A stretch of 64,000 nt of DNA from Microbacterium sp. LWO13-1.2 (GTDB taxonomy: Bacteria > Actinomycetota > Actinomycetes > Actinomycetales > Microbacteriaceae): NCBI RefSeq assembly GCF_038397725.1, contig NZ_CP151634.1:1364001-1428000 (forward strand), written 5' to 3'. Below, in pieces: positions 1-9,452 of the stretch (its first letter is position 1; every line of letters starts with the position of its first letter). Below the pieces are notes generated by a model that saw only the letters and a list, made by a program, of their open reading frames with translations, was not told where the DNA came from and did not search any database. Position numbers and translations under genes: made by a program.

Positions 1-1
1 C

Positions 2-907
2 GGTCAGAGCATCCACTTCATCCACGTGCGTTCGGCGCACGAGGGCGCGACTCCGCTGCTGCTCGCGCACACCTACCCGGGTTCGTCGATCGACTACCTC
101 GACATGATCGACCAGCTCGTCGACCCGGTGGCGCACGGCGGCCGCGCAGAAGACGCGTTCGATGTCGTGATCCCGGATGCTCCGGGCTACGGCTACTCGC
201 AGCCGCTCGCCTCTGCCGGCTGGACCACGGCACGGGTAGCCGCCGCGTACGACGAGCTGATGCGCGGCCTCGGCTACGACAGCTACGGCATCCACGGCTC
301 TGACAACGGCGCGATGGTCGCCCGCGAGCTCGGTCTGCTCAACCCTGCAGGCTTCCTCGGTCTGCACGTGATGCAGCTGTTCTCGTTCCCCTCCGGCGAC
401 CCTGCCGAGTTCGAGAAGCTGGAGCCCGCGGACTACGCCGGTCTCGAGCACATGCAGTGGTTCCAGTCAGTCGGTGGCTACAACACGATGAACTCGTCCC
501 GTCCGCAGACCGTGTCGGTCGGCATCAGCGACTCGCCGATCGGGCTTCTCGCTTACAGCGAGCTGTTCAACAACTTCGGCAACGGCACCTCGCTGGTCTC
601 GCTCGACAAGATCCTGCTCGAGGTGAGCGTGAACTGGTTCGCCAACGCCGCCTCTGGCATGAGCCGCAGCTACCTGGAGAACGCTCGGGCTGACGGCGGG
701 GAGGACGCTGCTCCGCAGATCAACGCCGCGCCGACCGGTGTGGCCGTCTTCAAGGACGACTTCCAGACGATCCGGGTCTTCGCCGAGCGCGACAACTCGA
801 ACATCGTGCACTGGAGCCGCTTCGACGAGGGCGGGCACTTCGCCGCACTGGAGCGGCCCGACGTGCTCGTCGGCGACATCCGGGCGTTCTTCGCCGGGCT
901 GCGCTGA
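2..907 (+). CDS. Epoxide hydrolase, alpha/beta-hydrolase fold (5' end missing)
   Basis: The open frame runs in from the left edge (GQSIHFIHVRS...), so the true start lies outside the window. The order of motifs is that of the EHN-type epoxide hydrolases: the IHFIHVRS strand, then HTYPGS as the oxyanion loop, then the nucleophile elbow G-x-H-G-S-D-N-G-A, where the Asp is the likely nucleophile. A late GGHFAALERPD supplies the catalytic His. The family opens epoxides to diols in the cytoplasm; substrate cannot be told. The usual family length is near 380 residues, so roughly 70-80 residues are missing. It is followed by a strong palindrome that separates it from the convergent GNAT gene. Confidence 0.85.
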   Translation, partial: GQSIHFIHVRSAHEGATPLLLAHTYPGSSIDYLDMIDQLVDPVAHGGRAEDAFDVVIPDAPGYGYSQPLASAGWTTARVAAAYDELMRGLGYDSYGIHGSDNGAMVARELGLLNPAGFLGLHVMQLFSFPSGDPAEFEKLEPADYAGLEHMQWFQSVGGYNTMNSSRPQTVSVGISDSPIGLLAYSELFNNFGNGTSLVSLDKILLEVSVNWFANAASGMSRSYLENARADGGEDAAPQINAAPTGVAVFKDDFQTIRVFAERDNSNIVHWSRFDEGGHFAALERPDVLVGDIRAFFAGLR

Positions 908-940
908 GCCCGTCGCCTCAGTGCCGAAACCCCCTGATAC

Positions 941-986
941 CGCCGAGACCCCCTCGTACAGACGTCTGTACGAGGGGGTCTCGGCG
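941..986. terminator. Perfect 46-base palindrome between convergent genes
   Basis: Both arms of 23 bases match without a mismatch or loop (centre 963/964). It lies 34 bases after the epoxide hydrolase stop and 34 bases before the GNAT stop. The place suggests a bidirectional terminator, but there is no T-run and the uninterrupted symmetry would also suit a protein-binding or cruciform site. Confidence 0.6.
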
Positions 987-1019
987 CTGAACGGGGGTCT
1001 CGGTGTCAGGTTGCAGGCG

Positions 1020-1514
1020 TCAGTTCTCGCGCAGATCGAGCCACATGATCCGCAGGCCCACATCGCCTTCGGACGGATGCCGGAACGCGCCCGGCGCGAT
1101 GCCGATCGTGCGGAAGCCGAGGTTCTCGTACAACTGAACGGCGGCCGTGTTCGTCTCCACCACGGCGTTGAACTGGACCGCTACGAAACCGCGGCGGCGC
1201 GCCCAGGCGATCATGTCCTCCACGAGGGTGCGGCCCACGCGGCGCCCTCTCGCGGCGGAGTCCACCATGAAGCTCGCCGATGCCACGTGCGATCCGGGCC
1301 CTGCGCGATTCGGGTACATGTTCGCTGTTCCGAGCACCTGGTCGTCCGCGACGGCGACAACGGTGCGGGCGGGCTCGCCGCGCAACCACGTCCGGCGCGC
1401 TTCGTCCTCGCTCATCCCGGGGTCGTAGGCGAAGGTCGTCTGCTCCCGGACGACCTCGCGGAAGATCGGCCAGATGTGCGGCCAGTCATTCTCGGTGGCC
1501 TCGCGCACCGTCAC
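1020..1514 (-). CDS. GNAT family N-acetyltransferase
   Basis: The 164-residue protein has the whole GNAT fold. The acetyl-CoA loop is ARGRRVGRTL (Q/R-x-x-G-x-G/A type) at about residues 92-101, followed by the AVQLYENLGF segment near the end, which is typical of phosphinothricin/RimI-like enzymes. It would move an acetyl group from acetyl-CoA to an amine. The substrate is unknown. It is the last gene of a minus-strand set, starting 5 bases after the stop of the DUF1801 gene, so it is probably made from the same transcript. Confidence 0.85.
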   Translation of the reverse strand: MTVREATENDWPHIWPIFREVVREQTTFAYDPGMSEDEARRTWLRGEPARTVVAVADDQVLGTANMYPNRAGPGSHVASASFMVDSAARGRRVGRTLVEDMIAWARRRGFVAVQFNAVVETNTAAVQLYENLGFRTIGIAPGAFRHPSEGDVGLRIMWLDLREN

Positions 1515-1519
1515 GGCGC

Positions 1520-1945
1520 TCAGCTGCGCACCTCGATCTGCATGCCCTCGGTGCCACCGGATTCCGCCCAGGCGAGGGATCGCTCCAGGATGCCGCGGAG
1601 CACCTCGAGGTCGATCTCCTCGAGGTCTTTGATGTAGAGGCAGCCGGCGCCAGCCGTGTGCGGGCCGAGCTTCGCGATCGCTGCCGCGTGAGCATCAACC
1701 CCGTCGAGCAGATACACCGTGGTCGCAGCCTTGCGGGGTGCGAAGCCGATCAGGCCGGTGTCACCTTCGGTGCCGGTCGGGTAACGGTAGTGGCACGATC
1801 CGAAGCCGATGATCGTGCCCCAGACCACGGGCTCGCGGCCGGAGACCTCCTGCATCAGCGCGGTCAGCGTCTCGGCATCCCGCCGGCGCTTCTCCGGCGT
1901 CGACCGCGCGATCAGAGCCGCGACATCGTCACCGGTCGGCTTCAT
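1520..1945 (-). CDS. DUF1801 domain protein
   Basis: A 141-residue protein with the DUF1801 pattern: an N-terminal helix pair, then WGTIIGFGSCHYRYPTG, then IGFAPRKAATTVYLL and a late KDLEEIDLEVL. Members of this family are small YdhG-like cytoplasmic proteins without a settled biochemical role. Its ATG overlaps the stop of the upstream HhH-GPD gene in an ATGA, showing translational coupling. No catalytic motif can be named. Confidence 0.85.
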   Translation of the reverse strand: MKPTGDDVAALIARSTPEKRRRDAETLTALMQEVSGREPVVWGTIIGFGSCHYRYPTGTEGDTGLIGFAPRKAATTVYLLDGVDAHAAAIAKLGPHTAGAGCLYIKDLEEIDLEVLRGILERSLAWAESGGTEGMQIEVRS

Positions 1946-2514
1946 TTCGCGGCCTTGGCTGCGGCCTTCATGGCCTTCTTGTGCTCGCGCACCTGCGTGA
2001 GCGACTCCGGCGAGACGATGTCTGCGACGCTGCGGAATGAGCCTTCTTCGCCGTAGGGTGCGGCCGCCTCGCGCCAGCCCTCACCGGTGAAGCCGTACTG
2101 CTTGCCCAGCAGCGCGAGGAAGATCTTCGCCTTCTGCTCGCCGAAACCGGGGAGTGTCTTGAGCCGCTTCAACACCTCGGCGCCGCTCGGGTCGCCCTCG
2201 GTCCACAGCGCGGAGGCGTCACCGCCCCACTGGTCAACGAGTTCCTGACAGAGCGTCTGCACTCGGGCCGCCATGGAACCGGGGAAGCGATGCACGGCTG
2301 GCGTCTGCTTGAACGCCTCGAGGAACTCGTCGGGATTCATCCGGGCGATGGTGGCGGCGTCGGCCGCCCCGGTCCGCTGTTCGATCTTCAGAGGTCCGGC
2401 GAACGCCGTCTCCATCGGCACCTGCTGGTCGAGGAGCATCCCCACCAGAAGCGCGAGCGGATTGTCGGTGAGGAGCGCGTCGGCGGCGGTGTCTCCGGTG
2501 ATGTGAAGGGCCAT
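1942..2514 (-). CDS. HhH-GPD-type base-excision DNA repair protein
   Basis: I place the start at the ATG at 2514, giving 190 residues; a longer frame upstream has composition unlike a protein and would run into hemA. The protein begins MALHITGD and holds the helix-hairpin-helix KRLKTLPGFGEQKAKIFLALL at about 125-145, the DNA-binding part of HhH-GPD glycosylases. The lysine or aspartate used for catalysis in EndoIII/AlkA is not clear here. A GAGACT box six bases before the ATG hints at a leaderless transcript. It heads the set HhH-DUF1801-GNAT. Confidence 0.82.
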   Translation of the reverse strand: MALHITGDTAADALLTDNPLALLVGMLLDQQVPMETAFAGPLKIEQRTGAADAATIARMNPDEFLEAFKQTPAVHRFPGSMAARVQTLCQELVDQWGGDASALWTEGDPSGAEVLKRLKTLPGFGEQKAKIFLALLGKQYGFTGEGWREAAAPYGEEGSFRSVADIVSPESLTQVREHKKAMKAAAKAAK

Positions 2515-2557
2515 GCGACCAGTCTCGCACCGACCACGTCGCCGCGGGATGCGGGCT

Positions 2558-3853
2558 TCAGGCGGATTCTGATGCCGCGGCGGCGTCTGCCTCGGGCGCG
2601 ATCCCGTACAGCGTCTCGAGGGCGGCCGCGAAGTCGTCGGCACGACCGGTGGCGGCGAGTTCATGCGCACGCGTGGTCGGTGCGTGCAGGAGAACGCCGG
2701 CGAGGTGACGCAGGGACTGTTCGATGCGTCCATCCTCGTCGCCGCGGGCGCGGGCCCGCCCGATCTCGTTCTCGAGGAGCCCGAAGATGTGCGTGCGCAG
2801 CGCGACGATCGAGGGGGTCACACTCTGTCGTGCACCCACGACGTGGAAGGTATCGGCGGCATCGCGGACGACGCTGCGCGCGGCATCCGTCGCCTGCAGT
2901 TCCTCGAGAGGTGCGTGCAGCCGGATGGTCTCCAGATCGAGGAGAGCCGTTGCCGCGAGGTGCGCGACCGCGGGGTCGACGTTGCGCGGCATGCCGAGGT
3001 CGATGATGAGGCGGTTGTGATCGCCGACCGGGCATCCCGCCGGAGCGATCCCGAGGGGAGCGCTCAGGTGCTCGGGTCCGAGGACGGGCTCGGTCGCCGT
3101 GGTGCAGGTGATCAGCAGGCTCGAGCGCGACGCGGTGTACGCGTATTCGTCGGCGGTGATCGGGCGGATGCCGTGCTTCGCGGCGAACGCCGCTTCGCGG
3201 CCGGACGGCGAGAAGACCGAGATGTTCACGGCGCCGCGCTCACGGAGCGTGGCGAGGGTGACGGCCGCGTAGGCGCCGGTGCCGACGAGCAGCACACGCT
3301 CGGCGGACCAGTCGGCGATGCGGCTGTCGGCGAGCTCGAGCGCGAGTCGTACCAGCGAACGGCCGGCGCGGCCGAGCGCGGTGACGTTCTTGACCTTGCG
3401 CTGCGCCTGGCTCGCGCGCTGGAAGAGTCGTTCGAGCTCGGGCGAGGTCGTGCCGTCCGTGCGCGCCGTCTTCAATGCGCGCCGGACCTGGCCGGCGATC
3501 TCGCCCTCGCCGGAGACCACGGATTCGAGGCCGGCGGCGACGGAGAACAGGTGTTCGGCGACGCGCCTGCCGGAATGCACGGCGTATGCGCCCTCGAGGT
3601 CCTTGGCGGCGACGCCGGTGGTTGCCTCGACGGCTTCGAGCACGGCTTCGACGCCGATGGCGCCGGCTGCGGTGACCGGCTCGTCGATCTCGATGTACGC
3701 CTCGAACCGGTTGCAGGTCGCCAGGACGACCGCACCCTGCACGACCGGCGCCATGCTCACCAGGGTCGGAGCGACGTCATCGGGGGTGCGGCTCAGACGT
3801 TCGAGCAGATCGAAGGAGGCGGTCTTGTGACTCGCCGAGACGCAGAGCAGCAC
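2558..3853 (-). CDS. hemA: Glutamyl-tRNA reductase (HemA)
   Basis: HemA reduces glutamyl-tRNA(Glu) with NADPH to glutamate-1-semialdehyde, the committed step of C5 heme synthesis. The 431 residues match the family. The catalytic cysteine is C47 in [25 protein letters not shown] follows, and the NADPH fold is seen in [21 protein letters not shown]-terminal dimer helix is present. The start is GTG; TACAAT lies exactly six bases before it, which supports a leaderless message. The gene is divergent from hemE, with HemL, the enzyme for its product, eight genes along the opposite arm. The small repair operon follows 43 bases downstream and may be read through. Confidence 0.97.
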   Translation of the reverse strand: MLLCVSASHKTASFDLLERLSRTPDDVAPTLVSMAPVVQGAVVLATCNRFEAYIEIDEPVTAAGAIGVEAVLEAVEATTGVAAKDLEGAYAVHSGRRVAEHLFSVAAGLESVVSGEGEIAGQVRRALKTARTDGTTSPELERLFQRASQAQRKVKNVTALGRAGRSLVRLALELADSRIADWSAERVLLVGTGAYAAVTLATLRERGAVNISVFSPSGREAAFAAKHGIRPITADEYAYTASRSSLLITCTTATEPVLGPEHLSAPLGIAPAGCPVGDHNRLIIDLGMPRNVDPAVAHLAATALLDLETIRLHAPLEELQATDAARSVVRDAADTFHVVGARQSVTPSIVALRTHIFGLLENEIGRARARGDEDGRIEQSLRHLAGVLLHAPTTRAHELAATGRADDFAAALETLYGIAPEADAAAASESA

Positions 3854-3859
3854 AGTTCG

Positions 3860-3865
3860 ATTGTA
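3860..3865 (-). promoter_or_regulatory. -10 box of hemA (leaderless)
   Basis: TACAAT stands six bases before the GTG start, so transcription should begin at or next to the start codon. No good -35 hexamer is seen. This box decides the start of hemA. Confidence 0.55.
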
Positions 3866-3956
3866 CCGGCCCTCGTCGAGTGCGTCGGCGGGGCCGATAT
3901 CCGGAGACTTGCAAGCACCTCAGCACGCCCATAGGCCCGGCTGGGAGAATGGTGCC

Positions 3957-4997
3957 ATGCCTCTCTCCGACGCGCCGTTGCTGCGCGCCCTCGCCGGTGA
4001 TCGCCCCGCGCAGACCCCGGTCTGGTTCATGCGCCAGGCGGGCCGGTCGCTGCCCGAATACCGGGAACTGCGGGTCGGGACGCGGATGCTGGACGCCTGC
4101 CTCACGCCGGACCTCGCCGCCGAGATCACGCTGCAGCCGGTTCGCCGGCACGGAGTGGACGCGGCCGTGTTCTTCAGCGACATCGTCATCCCGCTGCGCC
4201 TCGCCGGCGTCGACGTGGTCATCGAACCGGGACGCGGTCCGGTGTTCGCGAACCCGGTCCGCACCGCGGCCGACGTCGATCGGATCACCGCGATCGACCC
4301 CGCCTCGCTGGACGCGACTGCGATCGCCGATGCCGTGCGCCTCGTGGTCGCCGAGCTCGGCGACACTCCGCTGATCGGCTTCGCCGGTGCGCCGTTCACC
4401 CTCGCCGCCTATCTCGTCGAGGGCGGCCCCTCGAAGGAGCACATGCGTGCGCGGGCGATGATGCACGCCGACCCCGCATCGTGGAACAAGCTGGCCGGCT
4501 GGCTGGCGCAGATCTCACGGGCGTTCCTCGAGGCGCAGCGCGACGCCGGAGCATCCGTCGTGCAGCTCTTCGACTCCTGGGCGGGTTCCCTCAGCACCGC
4601 CGACTACCGCACCTTCGTCGCACCGCACTCCCGGTCCGCCCTCGACGGCATCGGCATCCCGACGATCCACTTCGGCGTCGGCACCGGGCCGTTCCTCGGC
4701 GATATGCGACTCGGTGGCATCGCCGACGGTGTCGGCGTCGACTGGCGTCAACCGCTCGACGAGGCCGCGGCCATCCTCGGGCCTGACGTCACCGTGCAGG
4801 GCAACATCGATCCCGCGCTCCTCTCCGCGCCCTGGCCGGTGCTGGAGGCGCACGTGCTCGACGTGCTCGAGCGCGGTCGCGCCGCTCGTGCGCACATCCT
4901 CAACCTCGGACACGGCGTGCCGCCGGAGACAGACCCCGACCAGCTCACTCGTATCGTCGAGCTGGTGCACTCGTCGGGACACGGAGCCTCGGTGTGA
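3957..4997 (+). CDS. hemE: Uroporphyrinogen decarboxylase (HemE)
   Basis: HemE removes four acetate carboxyls from uroporphyrinogen III to give coproporphyrinogen III in the cytoplasm. The 346 residues fit the family. The N-terminal substrate signature [17 protein letters not shown] is at about 20-36, FFSDIVIPL carries the catalytic Asp at about 73, and [17 protein letters not shown] and the late [15 protein letters not shown] are also typical. A GGGAG sequence lies 9-13 bases before the ATG at 3957; an earlier ATG at 3949 is out of frame. The stop overlaps the GTG of the oxidase gene, so the two are coupled. Confidence 0.97.
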   Translation: MPLSDAPLLRALAGDRPAQTPVWFMRQAGRSLPEYRELRVGTRMLDACLTPDLAAEITLQPVRRHGVDAAVFFSDIVIPLRLAGVDVVIEPGRGPVFANPVRTAADVDRITAIDPASLDATAIADAVRLVVAELGDTPLIGFAGAPFTLAAYLVEGGPSKEHMRARAMMHADPASWNKLAGWLAQISRAFLEAQRDAGASVVQLFDSWAGSLSTADYRTFVAPHSRSALDGIGIPTIHFGVGTGPFLGDMRLGGIADGVGVDWRQPLDEAAAILGPDVTVQGNIDPALLSAPWPVLEAHVLDVLERGRAARAHILNLGHGVPPETDPDQLTRIVELVHSSGHGASV

Positions 4998-6511
4998 CCG
5001 AACCAGCCGGCCCCGAGTCGCTCGCAGCCCGCGCCGCCGCGACGCGCGTCGTCGTGATCGGCGGGGGGATAGGCGGGTTGATCGCCGCCCGCGAATGCGT
5101 GAAGGTCGGCATGCGGGTCACCGTGCTGGAAGCCGCGGATGCTCTGGGCGGAGCGATCCGCCGGACCGACCTCGACGGCGTCCGTGTCGACATCGGAGCG
5201 GAGAGCTTCGCCACCCGGGGCGGTCATGTGCGCGGCCTGCTCACCGAACTCGGTCTTGCGGATCGGATCGTGGCACCCGCCGCCGGTGGGGCCTGGCTGG
5301 CCGGTATCCCCGGCGTGGGGGCCGCGCCGCTGCCCGTCGGCGGCATTCTCGGCATCCCGGCGAACCCGTTCCAGGACGACGTGCGCCGCATCATCGGCTG
5401 GTCGGGCGCCTGGCGGGCCTACCTCGACCGCGTGCGCCCCCCGCTCACGATCGGCCACCAGCACAGCCTCGGCAGGCTCGTCTCGTCCCGGATGGGCACG
5501 AAGGTGCGCGATCGACTGGTCGCCCCGGTGACCACCGGGGTCTACTCCGCATCGCCCGAAGATGTCGATGTCGACGTCGCAGCTCCTGGACTCAACGCCG
5601 CCCTCACTCGCGCCGGCTCACTGGCAGGCGCGGTGCAGGTGCTGCGTGACGAGGGCGCGGCACGCGCGGCCAAGGCGCCGGGAGCTGCCGTCGAGGGCAT
5701 CGAGGGCGGCATGTCGGTGCTCGTCGATGCGCTGGAAGCCGAGCTGCTGCGTCTCGGCGGGGTCGTGCGCACGAAGGTTCACGCGCGGTCGCTCTCCCGA
5801 GCGGGGGAGGCGTGGCTGGTCGCGGCAGATGTGGAGCCGGATGACACAGCCGACGTCGCCACCGACGATGAGCTCGCTGAGGCGGTGGCACCGACCGAGG
5901 AGATCGAGGCCGACGCCGTCATCCTCGCCACCGACGAGGCTGTCGCACGACTGCTCCTCGATCCCCTCGTGCCCGGACTCGCCGCCTCGGCGGCGGCATC
6001 GTCGGCGCCGGAGATCGAGATCGTCACCCTGCTGCTCGACGCGCCGGCGCTCGACGCCGCGCCGCGCGGCACCGGCGTGCTCACGGTTCCCGGCAGTCAC
6101 ACGGCCAAGGCGCTCACGCATTCGACCGCGAAATGGGGCTGGCTGCGCGAGGCTGCAGGCGCGCGTCACCTCGTGCGGGTCTCCTTCGGCGCGCAGGGCG
6201 AGCCGCCGACGACCGCCACCCTGGACGACGAGGCTGCCGCGGTGCTCGCGCTGAGCGAGGCATCCGCGCTCCTCGGTGTGACCATTCCGCGGACCGCGCT
6301 CGTCGCCGCGCACCGCTCCCGCTTCGTGCAGTCGCAGCCGGCGTCGATCATCGGAGTGGGCGAACGACGTGCTGCCGCGCGTGCCGCAGTGCGGGCGGTC
6401 CCAGGTCTTGCTGTCGTGGGGGCGTGGGTGGCCGGAACGGGGCTCGCCCAGGTCATCCCGGACGCCAAGGACGAGGCCGACCGGCTGCGGCGCGCCCTGA
6501 TCTGGGACTGA
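4994..6511 (+). CDS. hemY: Coproporphyrinogen III oxidase, FAD type (HemY/CgoX)
   Basis: An FAD enzyme of 505 residues with the dinucleotide motif [14 protein letters not shown] at about 19-32 and the E-A-x-x-x-x-G-G fingerprint [12 protein letters not shown]. In actinobacteria this family (long annotated as protoporphyrinogen oxidase) oxidises coproporphyrinogen III to coproporphyrin III; presence of HemQ in the same block supports this reading. A stretch at about 275-310 rich in Asp/Glu/Ala ([19 protein letters not shown]) is an unusual acidic insert. The GTG start overlaps the hemE stop. The C-terminus ([18 protein letters not shown]) is the usual second FAD contact. Confidence 0.93.
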   Translation: MTEPAGPESLAARAAATRVVVIGGGIGGLIAARECVKVGMRVTVLEAADALGGAIRRTDLDGVRVDIGAESFATRGGHVRGLLTELGLADRIVAPAAGGAWLAGIPGVGAAPLPVGGILGIPANPFQDDVRRIIGWSGAWRAYLDRVRPPLTIGHQHSLGRLVSSRMGTKVRDRLVAPVTTGVYSASPEDVDVDVAAPGLNAALTRAGSLAGAVQVLRDEGAARAAKAPGAAVEGIEGGMSVLVDALEAELLRLGGVVRTKVHARSLSRAGEAWLVAADVEPDDTADVATDDELAEAVAPTEEIEADAVILATDEAVARLLLDPLVPGLAASAAASSAPEIEIVTLLLDAPALDAAPRGTGVLTVPGSHTAKALTHSTAKWGWLREAAGARHLVRVSFGAQGEPPTTATLDDEAAAVLALSEASALLGVTIPRTALVAAHRSRFVQSQPASIIGVGERRAAARAAVRAVPGLAVVGAWVAGTGLAQVIPDAKDEADRLRRALIWD

Positions 6512-6634
6512 ATGGCGGCGTGTGTCAACCCCCATCAAGAATTGATGCCGAAATCGGCATACAGGGTTACGCTGGTATCTGGCCGGCGGGGATCGAAGCC
6601 TGCGGCTCGACCGGAACAACGTGAGGAGCACCCT

Positions 6635-7039
6635 ATGAAGGGGAAGATCGGACTCGTCGTCGGACTCGGCGCCGGATACGTCCTCGGTACGCGCGCCGGG
6701 CGCGAGCGCTATGAGCAGATCAAGAAGCAGTGGCTGAAGGTGTGGAACCTCGACCCTGTGCAGGACCAGGTCGACAAGGTCAAGACCTTCGCGAAGTCGC
6801 AGGCCGCGGCCGTTCCGGGCGCGCTGTGGAACGGGGCCGTCAAGGTCGTCCAGTCCGTGGGCGGATCCGGCACCCCGGGTCAGAAGCTCGACTCGGTGAT
6901 CGCGACCGGCAAGGATGCCGTCGAAGACGTCGCCCGCGCAGCGGAGGACACCGAGGCCGAGGTGAAGAAGCCGGCCGCCAAGAAGCCGGCAGCCAAGAAC
7001 TCCACGACAGGCTCAGGGTCCGCGAAGAGCGGCAGCTGA
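6635..7039 (+). CDS. YtxH-like small protein
   Basis: The ATG at 6635 is chosen because GAGGAG lies 8 bases upstream; a longer frame from 6512 lacks a ribosome site. The 134 residues begin with a glycine-rich hydrophobic helix (KIGLVVGLGAGYVLGTRAG), as in YtxH proteins, then a basic helix and a tail with the repeat KKPAAKKPAAK like the lysine/alanine tails of some DNA-binding proteins. No enzyme motif is seen. It opens a cassette of three small membrane-linked genes set between cgoX and hemQ. A role at the membrane is likely, its task unknown. Confidence 0.75.
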   Translation: MKGKIGLVVGLGAGYVLGTRAGRERYEQIKKQWLKVWNLDPVQDQVDKVKTFAKSQAAAVPGALWNGAVKVVQSVGGSGTPGQKLDSVIATGKDAVEDVARAAEDTEAEVKKPAAKKPAAKNSTTGSGSAKSGS

Positions 7040-7040
7040 G

Positions 7041-7448
7041 ATGCTGCGAGGAAAGCGCGACAGGGCTGATGACAGCCTGCTGACATTGCTCGGCGACCTG
7101 CCCGAGTTGGTCACCAACCTGGTGAAGGCGGAAGTCGACGCGGCGAAGGCGTGGATCTCACGCACCGCCAAGGACGCCGGAATCGGATCGGTCTGGTTCC
7201 TGGTCGCGTTGTTCTTCCTGTTCTGGGCGGTTCCGGTGATTCTCGTCTTCGCGATCGCCGGACTGTCATCCTGGTGGCCGGTCTGGCTTTCGGCGCTGGC
7301 GGTGTTCGGCATCCTCCTGCTCGCGGTCCTGCTCTTCGCGCTGCTGGGCATCCTGAAGTTCCGCAAGGTACTCGCCCGCCAGAATCCCGCGCAGGCCGTG
7401 GCTGAAGACATCCGACTCGTGAAGGACGCCGGCGATGACCGTATCTGA
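7041..7448 (+). CDS. Phage-holin-like family membrane protein
   Basis: A 135-residue protein with two membrane segments at about 50-71 (VWFLVALFFLFWAVPVILVF) and 79-106, preceded by an amphipathic helix. This is the layout of the actinobacterial holin superfamily proteins (Phage_holin_3_6 type) that in bacterial chromosomes sit beside YtxH and DUF3618 genes and have no shown lytic role. It starts one base after the YtxH stop and overlaps the next gene by 14 bases, so the trio is co-translated. Confidence 0.75.
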   Translation: MLRGKRDRADDSLLTLLGDLPELVTNLVKAEVDAAKAWISRTAKDAGIGSVWFLVALFFLFWAVPVILVFAIAGLSSWWPVWLSALAVFGILLLAVLLFALLGILKFRKVLARQNPAQAVAEDIRLVKDAGDDRI

Positions 7449-7707
7449 GAACACGCCCCGCACCGTCGTGCCCGCGGGGATCGTCGATCCCGTCGCCTCG
7501 GCCCGTGCCGAGCTCAAGGCGGCTCTCGCGGCGATCGAGGTGAAGGGCAACTTCCCTCGCCGGATCGAGAAGGCCTCACAGCGCGCCGCGGCGAAGGCTC
7601 GGGTGTTCGCCGATCGCAATCCGGTGGGCGCCATCGCTGCAACGATCGGCATCGCGGCAGCCGTCGGCGGTGCGATCTGGGTGATCGCCAGGGCGCTCTC
7701 GCGCTGA
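7435..7707 (+). CDS. DUF3618-like small membrane protein
   Basis: A 90-residue protein with an N-terminal helix (DPVASARAELKAALAAIE) like the DUF3618 signature, a basic middle and one membrane segment at about 66-88 (AIAATIGIAAAVGGAIWVIAR). The function of the family is unknown. It ends the membrane cassette; hemQ follows after 51 bases with its own promoter-like box. Confidence 0.7.
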   Translation: MTVSENTPRTVVPAGIVDPVASARAELKAALAAIEVKGNFPRRIEKASQRAAAKARVFADRNPVGAIAATIGIAAAVGGAIWVIARALSR

Positions 7708-7746
7708 GGGTCCGGTCATCCGGTCGCCGCCCCCGCGTAAAGGAGG

Positions 7747-7752
7747 CAGACT
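7747..7752 (+). promoter_or_regulatory. Possible -10 box of hemQ
   Basis: CAGACT lies six bases before the hemQ ATG, the same spacing as other starts in this window. A full Shine-Dalgarno AAAGGAGG just upstream (7739-7746) overlaps it but is 12 bases from the ATG, so hemQ may be read both from a leadered and a leaderless message. Confidence 0.35.
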
Positions 7753-7758
7753 GGAAGC

Positions 7759-8436
7759 ATGTCCGAAGAGCTCGAAGAGAACCCGTCCGGCTTCACCCTC
7801 TGGGCCGTCTGGCGACGCCATCCCGAGATGCCGGTCACCGAGACCGACGCGACCGAACTCGAGACGATCGTCGGGTACATCGAGGACTCGGGAGTCACCG
7901 TCCGCGGCTTCTACGACGTCTCCGGCCTCAAGGCCGACGCCGACCTGATGGTCTGGCTGCACGGCGACACCGCCGAGGAGCTGCAGCGGGCATTGCGTCG
8001 CCTGCGCCGTACCGAGCTGCTGCGCACCCTCTTGCCGGTGTGGAACGTGATGGGCGTGCACCGCGACGCCGAGTTCAACCGTCAGCACGTGCCCGGCTTC
8101 CTGCGGGGTGTCGAACCGAAGCAGTGGCTGTGCCTGTACCCGTTCGTCCGCACGCCCGAGTGGTATCTCGCACCCGAAGAGGAGCGCCGCAAGATGCTCG
8201 CCGATCACGGGCGCAAGGGCGCGGCATTCACCGGGGTCATCGCGAACACCGTGGCCGCCTTCGCCCTCGGAGACTACGAGTGGCTGCTGCCGCTCGAGGC
8301 CGACGATGTGACCGAGCTCGTCGACCTGATGCGTGACCTCCGCTACACCGATGCGCGCCGTTACGTGAAGGAGGAGGTGCCCTTCTACACGGGGCGCCGA
8401 CTTCGATTCGACGAGATCGCCGACGTTCTTCAGTAG
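7759..8436 (+). CDS. hemQ: Coproheme decarboxylase (HemQ/ChdC)
   Basis: HemQ converts iron-coproporphyrin III to heme b with peroxide, the last step of the coproporphyrin pathway. The 225 residues carry the residues known from the actinobacterial clade: H110 in NRQHVPGF as distal base, Y127 in LCLYPFVRT as the tyrosine radical site, and H150 in LADHGRKG as the proximal iron ligand. The spacings 17 and 40 between them equal those of the Corynebacterium diphtheriae enzyme (H118, Y135, H158). It lies just before hemC, with a 5-base gap. Confidence 0.95.
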   Translation: MSEELEENPSGFTLWAVWRRHPEMPVTETDATELETIVGYIEDSGVTVRGFYDVSGLKADADLMVWLHGDTAEELQRALRRLRRTELLRTLLPVWNVMGVHRDAEFNRQHVPGFLRGVEPKQWLCLYPFVRTPEWYLAPEEERRKMLADHGRKGAAFTGVIANTVAAFALGDYEWLLPLEADDVTELVDLMRDLRYTDARRYVKEEVPFYTGRRLRFDEIADVLQ

Positions 8437-8441
8437 TCGTG

Positions 8442-9452
8442 ATGAACACCTCGAGCCGAGAGCGCCCGATCCTCCTGGGCACCCGCCGCAGTGCCCTGGC
8501 GCTGGCGCAGTCCGGCCATGTCGCCACCGCCATCGAGAAGCTCTCCGGGCGCCCGGTCGAGCTCGTTCCGATCGTCTCCGAAGGCGACACCAATCGCGCC
8601 TCACTGTCGGAGATCGGCGGCCAGGGCATCTTCGCGACGCGACTGCGCGAGGCGCTCTTCGCGGGTGAGTGCGACATCCTCGTGCACTCGCTCAAGGATC
8701 TGCCCACGGCGATCCCCGACGGCCTGATGATCGCAGCGACCCCCAGCCGGGAAGACGCCCGCGACGTCGTCCTGACCCGCGGGGGCACACCGCTGCATGA
8801 GCTGCGTCCCGGCAGCACCATCGGCACCGGTTCCCCGCGGCGCATCGCCCAGGTGCGGCGCCGGGCTCCGCACGCCGCCGTCGTCGACATCCGCGGCAAC
8901 GTCGACTCCCGCCTCGCGCGGGTGACCTCCGGCGAGCTGGATGCCGTGATCCTCGCCGCCGCCGGTCTCTCCCGTCTCGAGTCCGACACAGATCTGAGGC
9001 GCGAGGAGCTCGGCCTCGCCGAATGGCCGACCGCGCCGGGGCAGGGTTCGCTGGCCGTCGAGACCACGACGGGAGCTCCGGCGGAACTGCTCGACGCACT
9101 CGCCGCGCTGGACGACGAGGCGACGCGTATCGCAGTCACCGTGGAGCGCGCGATCCTGGAGGGACTCGACGCCGGCTGCCAGGCGCCGATGGCCGCTCAT
9201 GCCGTCGTGACGGGGGCATCCGTCCGCGTTCGGACGGTCGTCTACTCGCCGGATGACGGCCGCCGGATCGGGCTCGACGTCACGGAGACGCTGAACGGGG
9301 AGTATATTCGTCGAAACGGCAGTGGCAATGGAGCGGATGCTGCCGATGGTGCAGACCCGATGCACGCGGCACGCTTGCTCGGGTTGACTGTTGCCCGTCG
9401 GCTGCTCGAACAAGGGGCGGCTGACCTCGTCTCCCGAGAGCTTTCCTCATGA
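8442..9452 (+). CDS. hemC: Hydroxymethylbilane synthase (HemC)
   Basis: HemC (porphobilinogen deaminase) joins four porphobilinogens into hydroxymethylbilane in the cytoplasm. I take the ATG at 8442; a GTG three bases earlier is equally possible and neither has a clear ribosome site. The N-terminal [14 protein letters not shown], the catalytic Asp in VHSLKDLPT (residue 86) and the dipyrromethane cysteine C246 in LDAGCQAPM are all present. The C-terminal domain has an alanine/glycine-rich insert ([14 protein letters not shown]). The stop overlaps the hemD ATG by four bases. Confidence 0.96.
   Translation: MNTSSRERPILLGTRRSALALAQSGHVATAIEKLSGRPVELVPIVSEGDTNRASLSEIGGQGIFATRLREALFAGECDILVHSLKDLPTAIPDGLMIAATPSREDARDVVLTRGGTPLHELRPGSTIGTGSPRRIAQVRRRAPHAAVVDIRGNVDSRLARVTSGELDAVILAAAGLSRLESDTDLRREELGLAEWPTAPGQGSLAVETTTGAPAELLDALAALDDEATRIAVTVERAILEGLDAGCQAPMAAHAVVTGASVRVRTVVYSPDDGRRIGLDVTETLNGEYIRRNGSGNGADAADGADPMHAARLLGLTVARRLLEQGAADLVSRELSS

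Noticed and set aside
2663..3934. 423-residue plus-strand frame across hemA
   Set aside because: Antisense shadow of hemA, Arg/Gly/Asp-rich and without domain features.
7041..7448. Prophage remnant because of a holin-like protein
   Set aside because: No other phage gene is near; this holin-like family is chromosomal and pairs with YtxH and DUF3618 genes.
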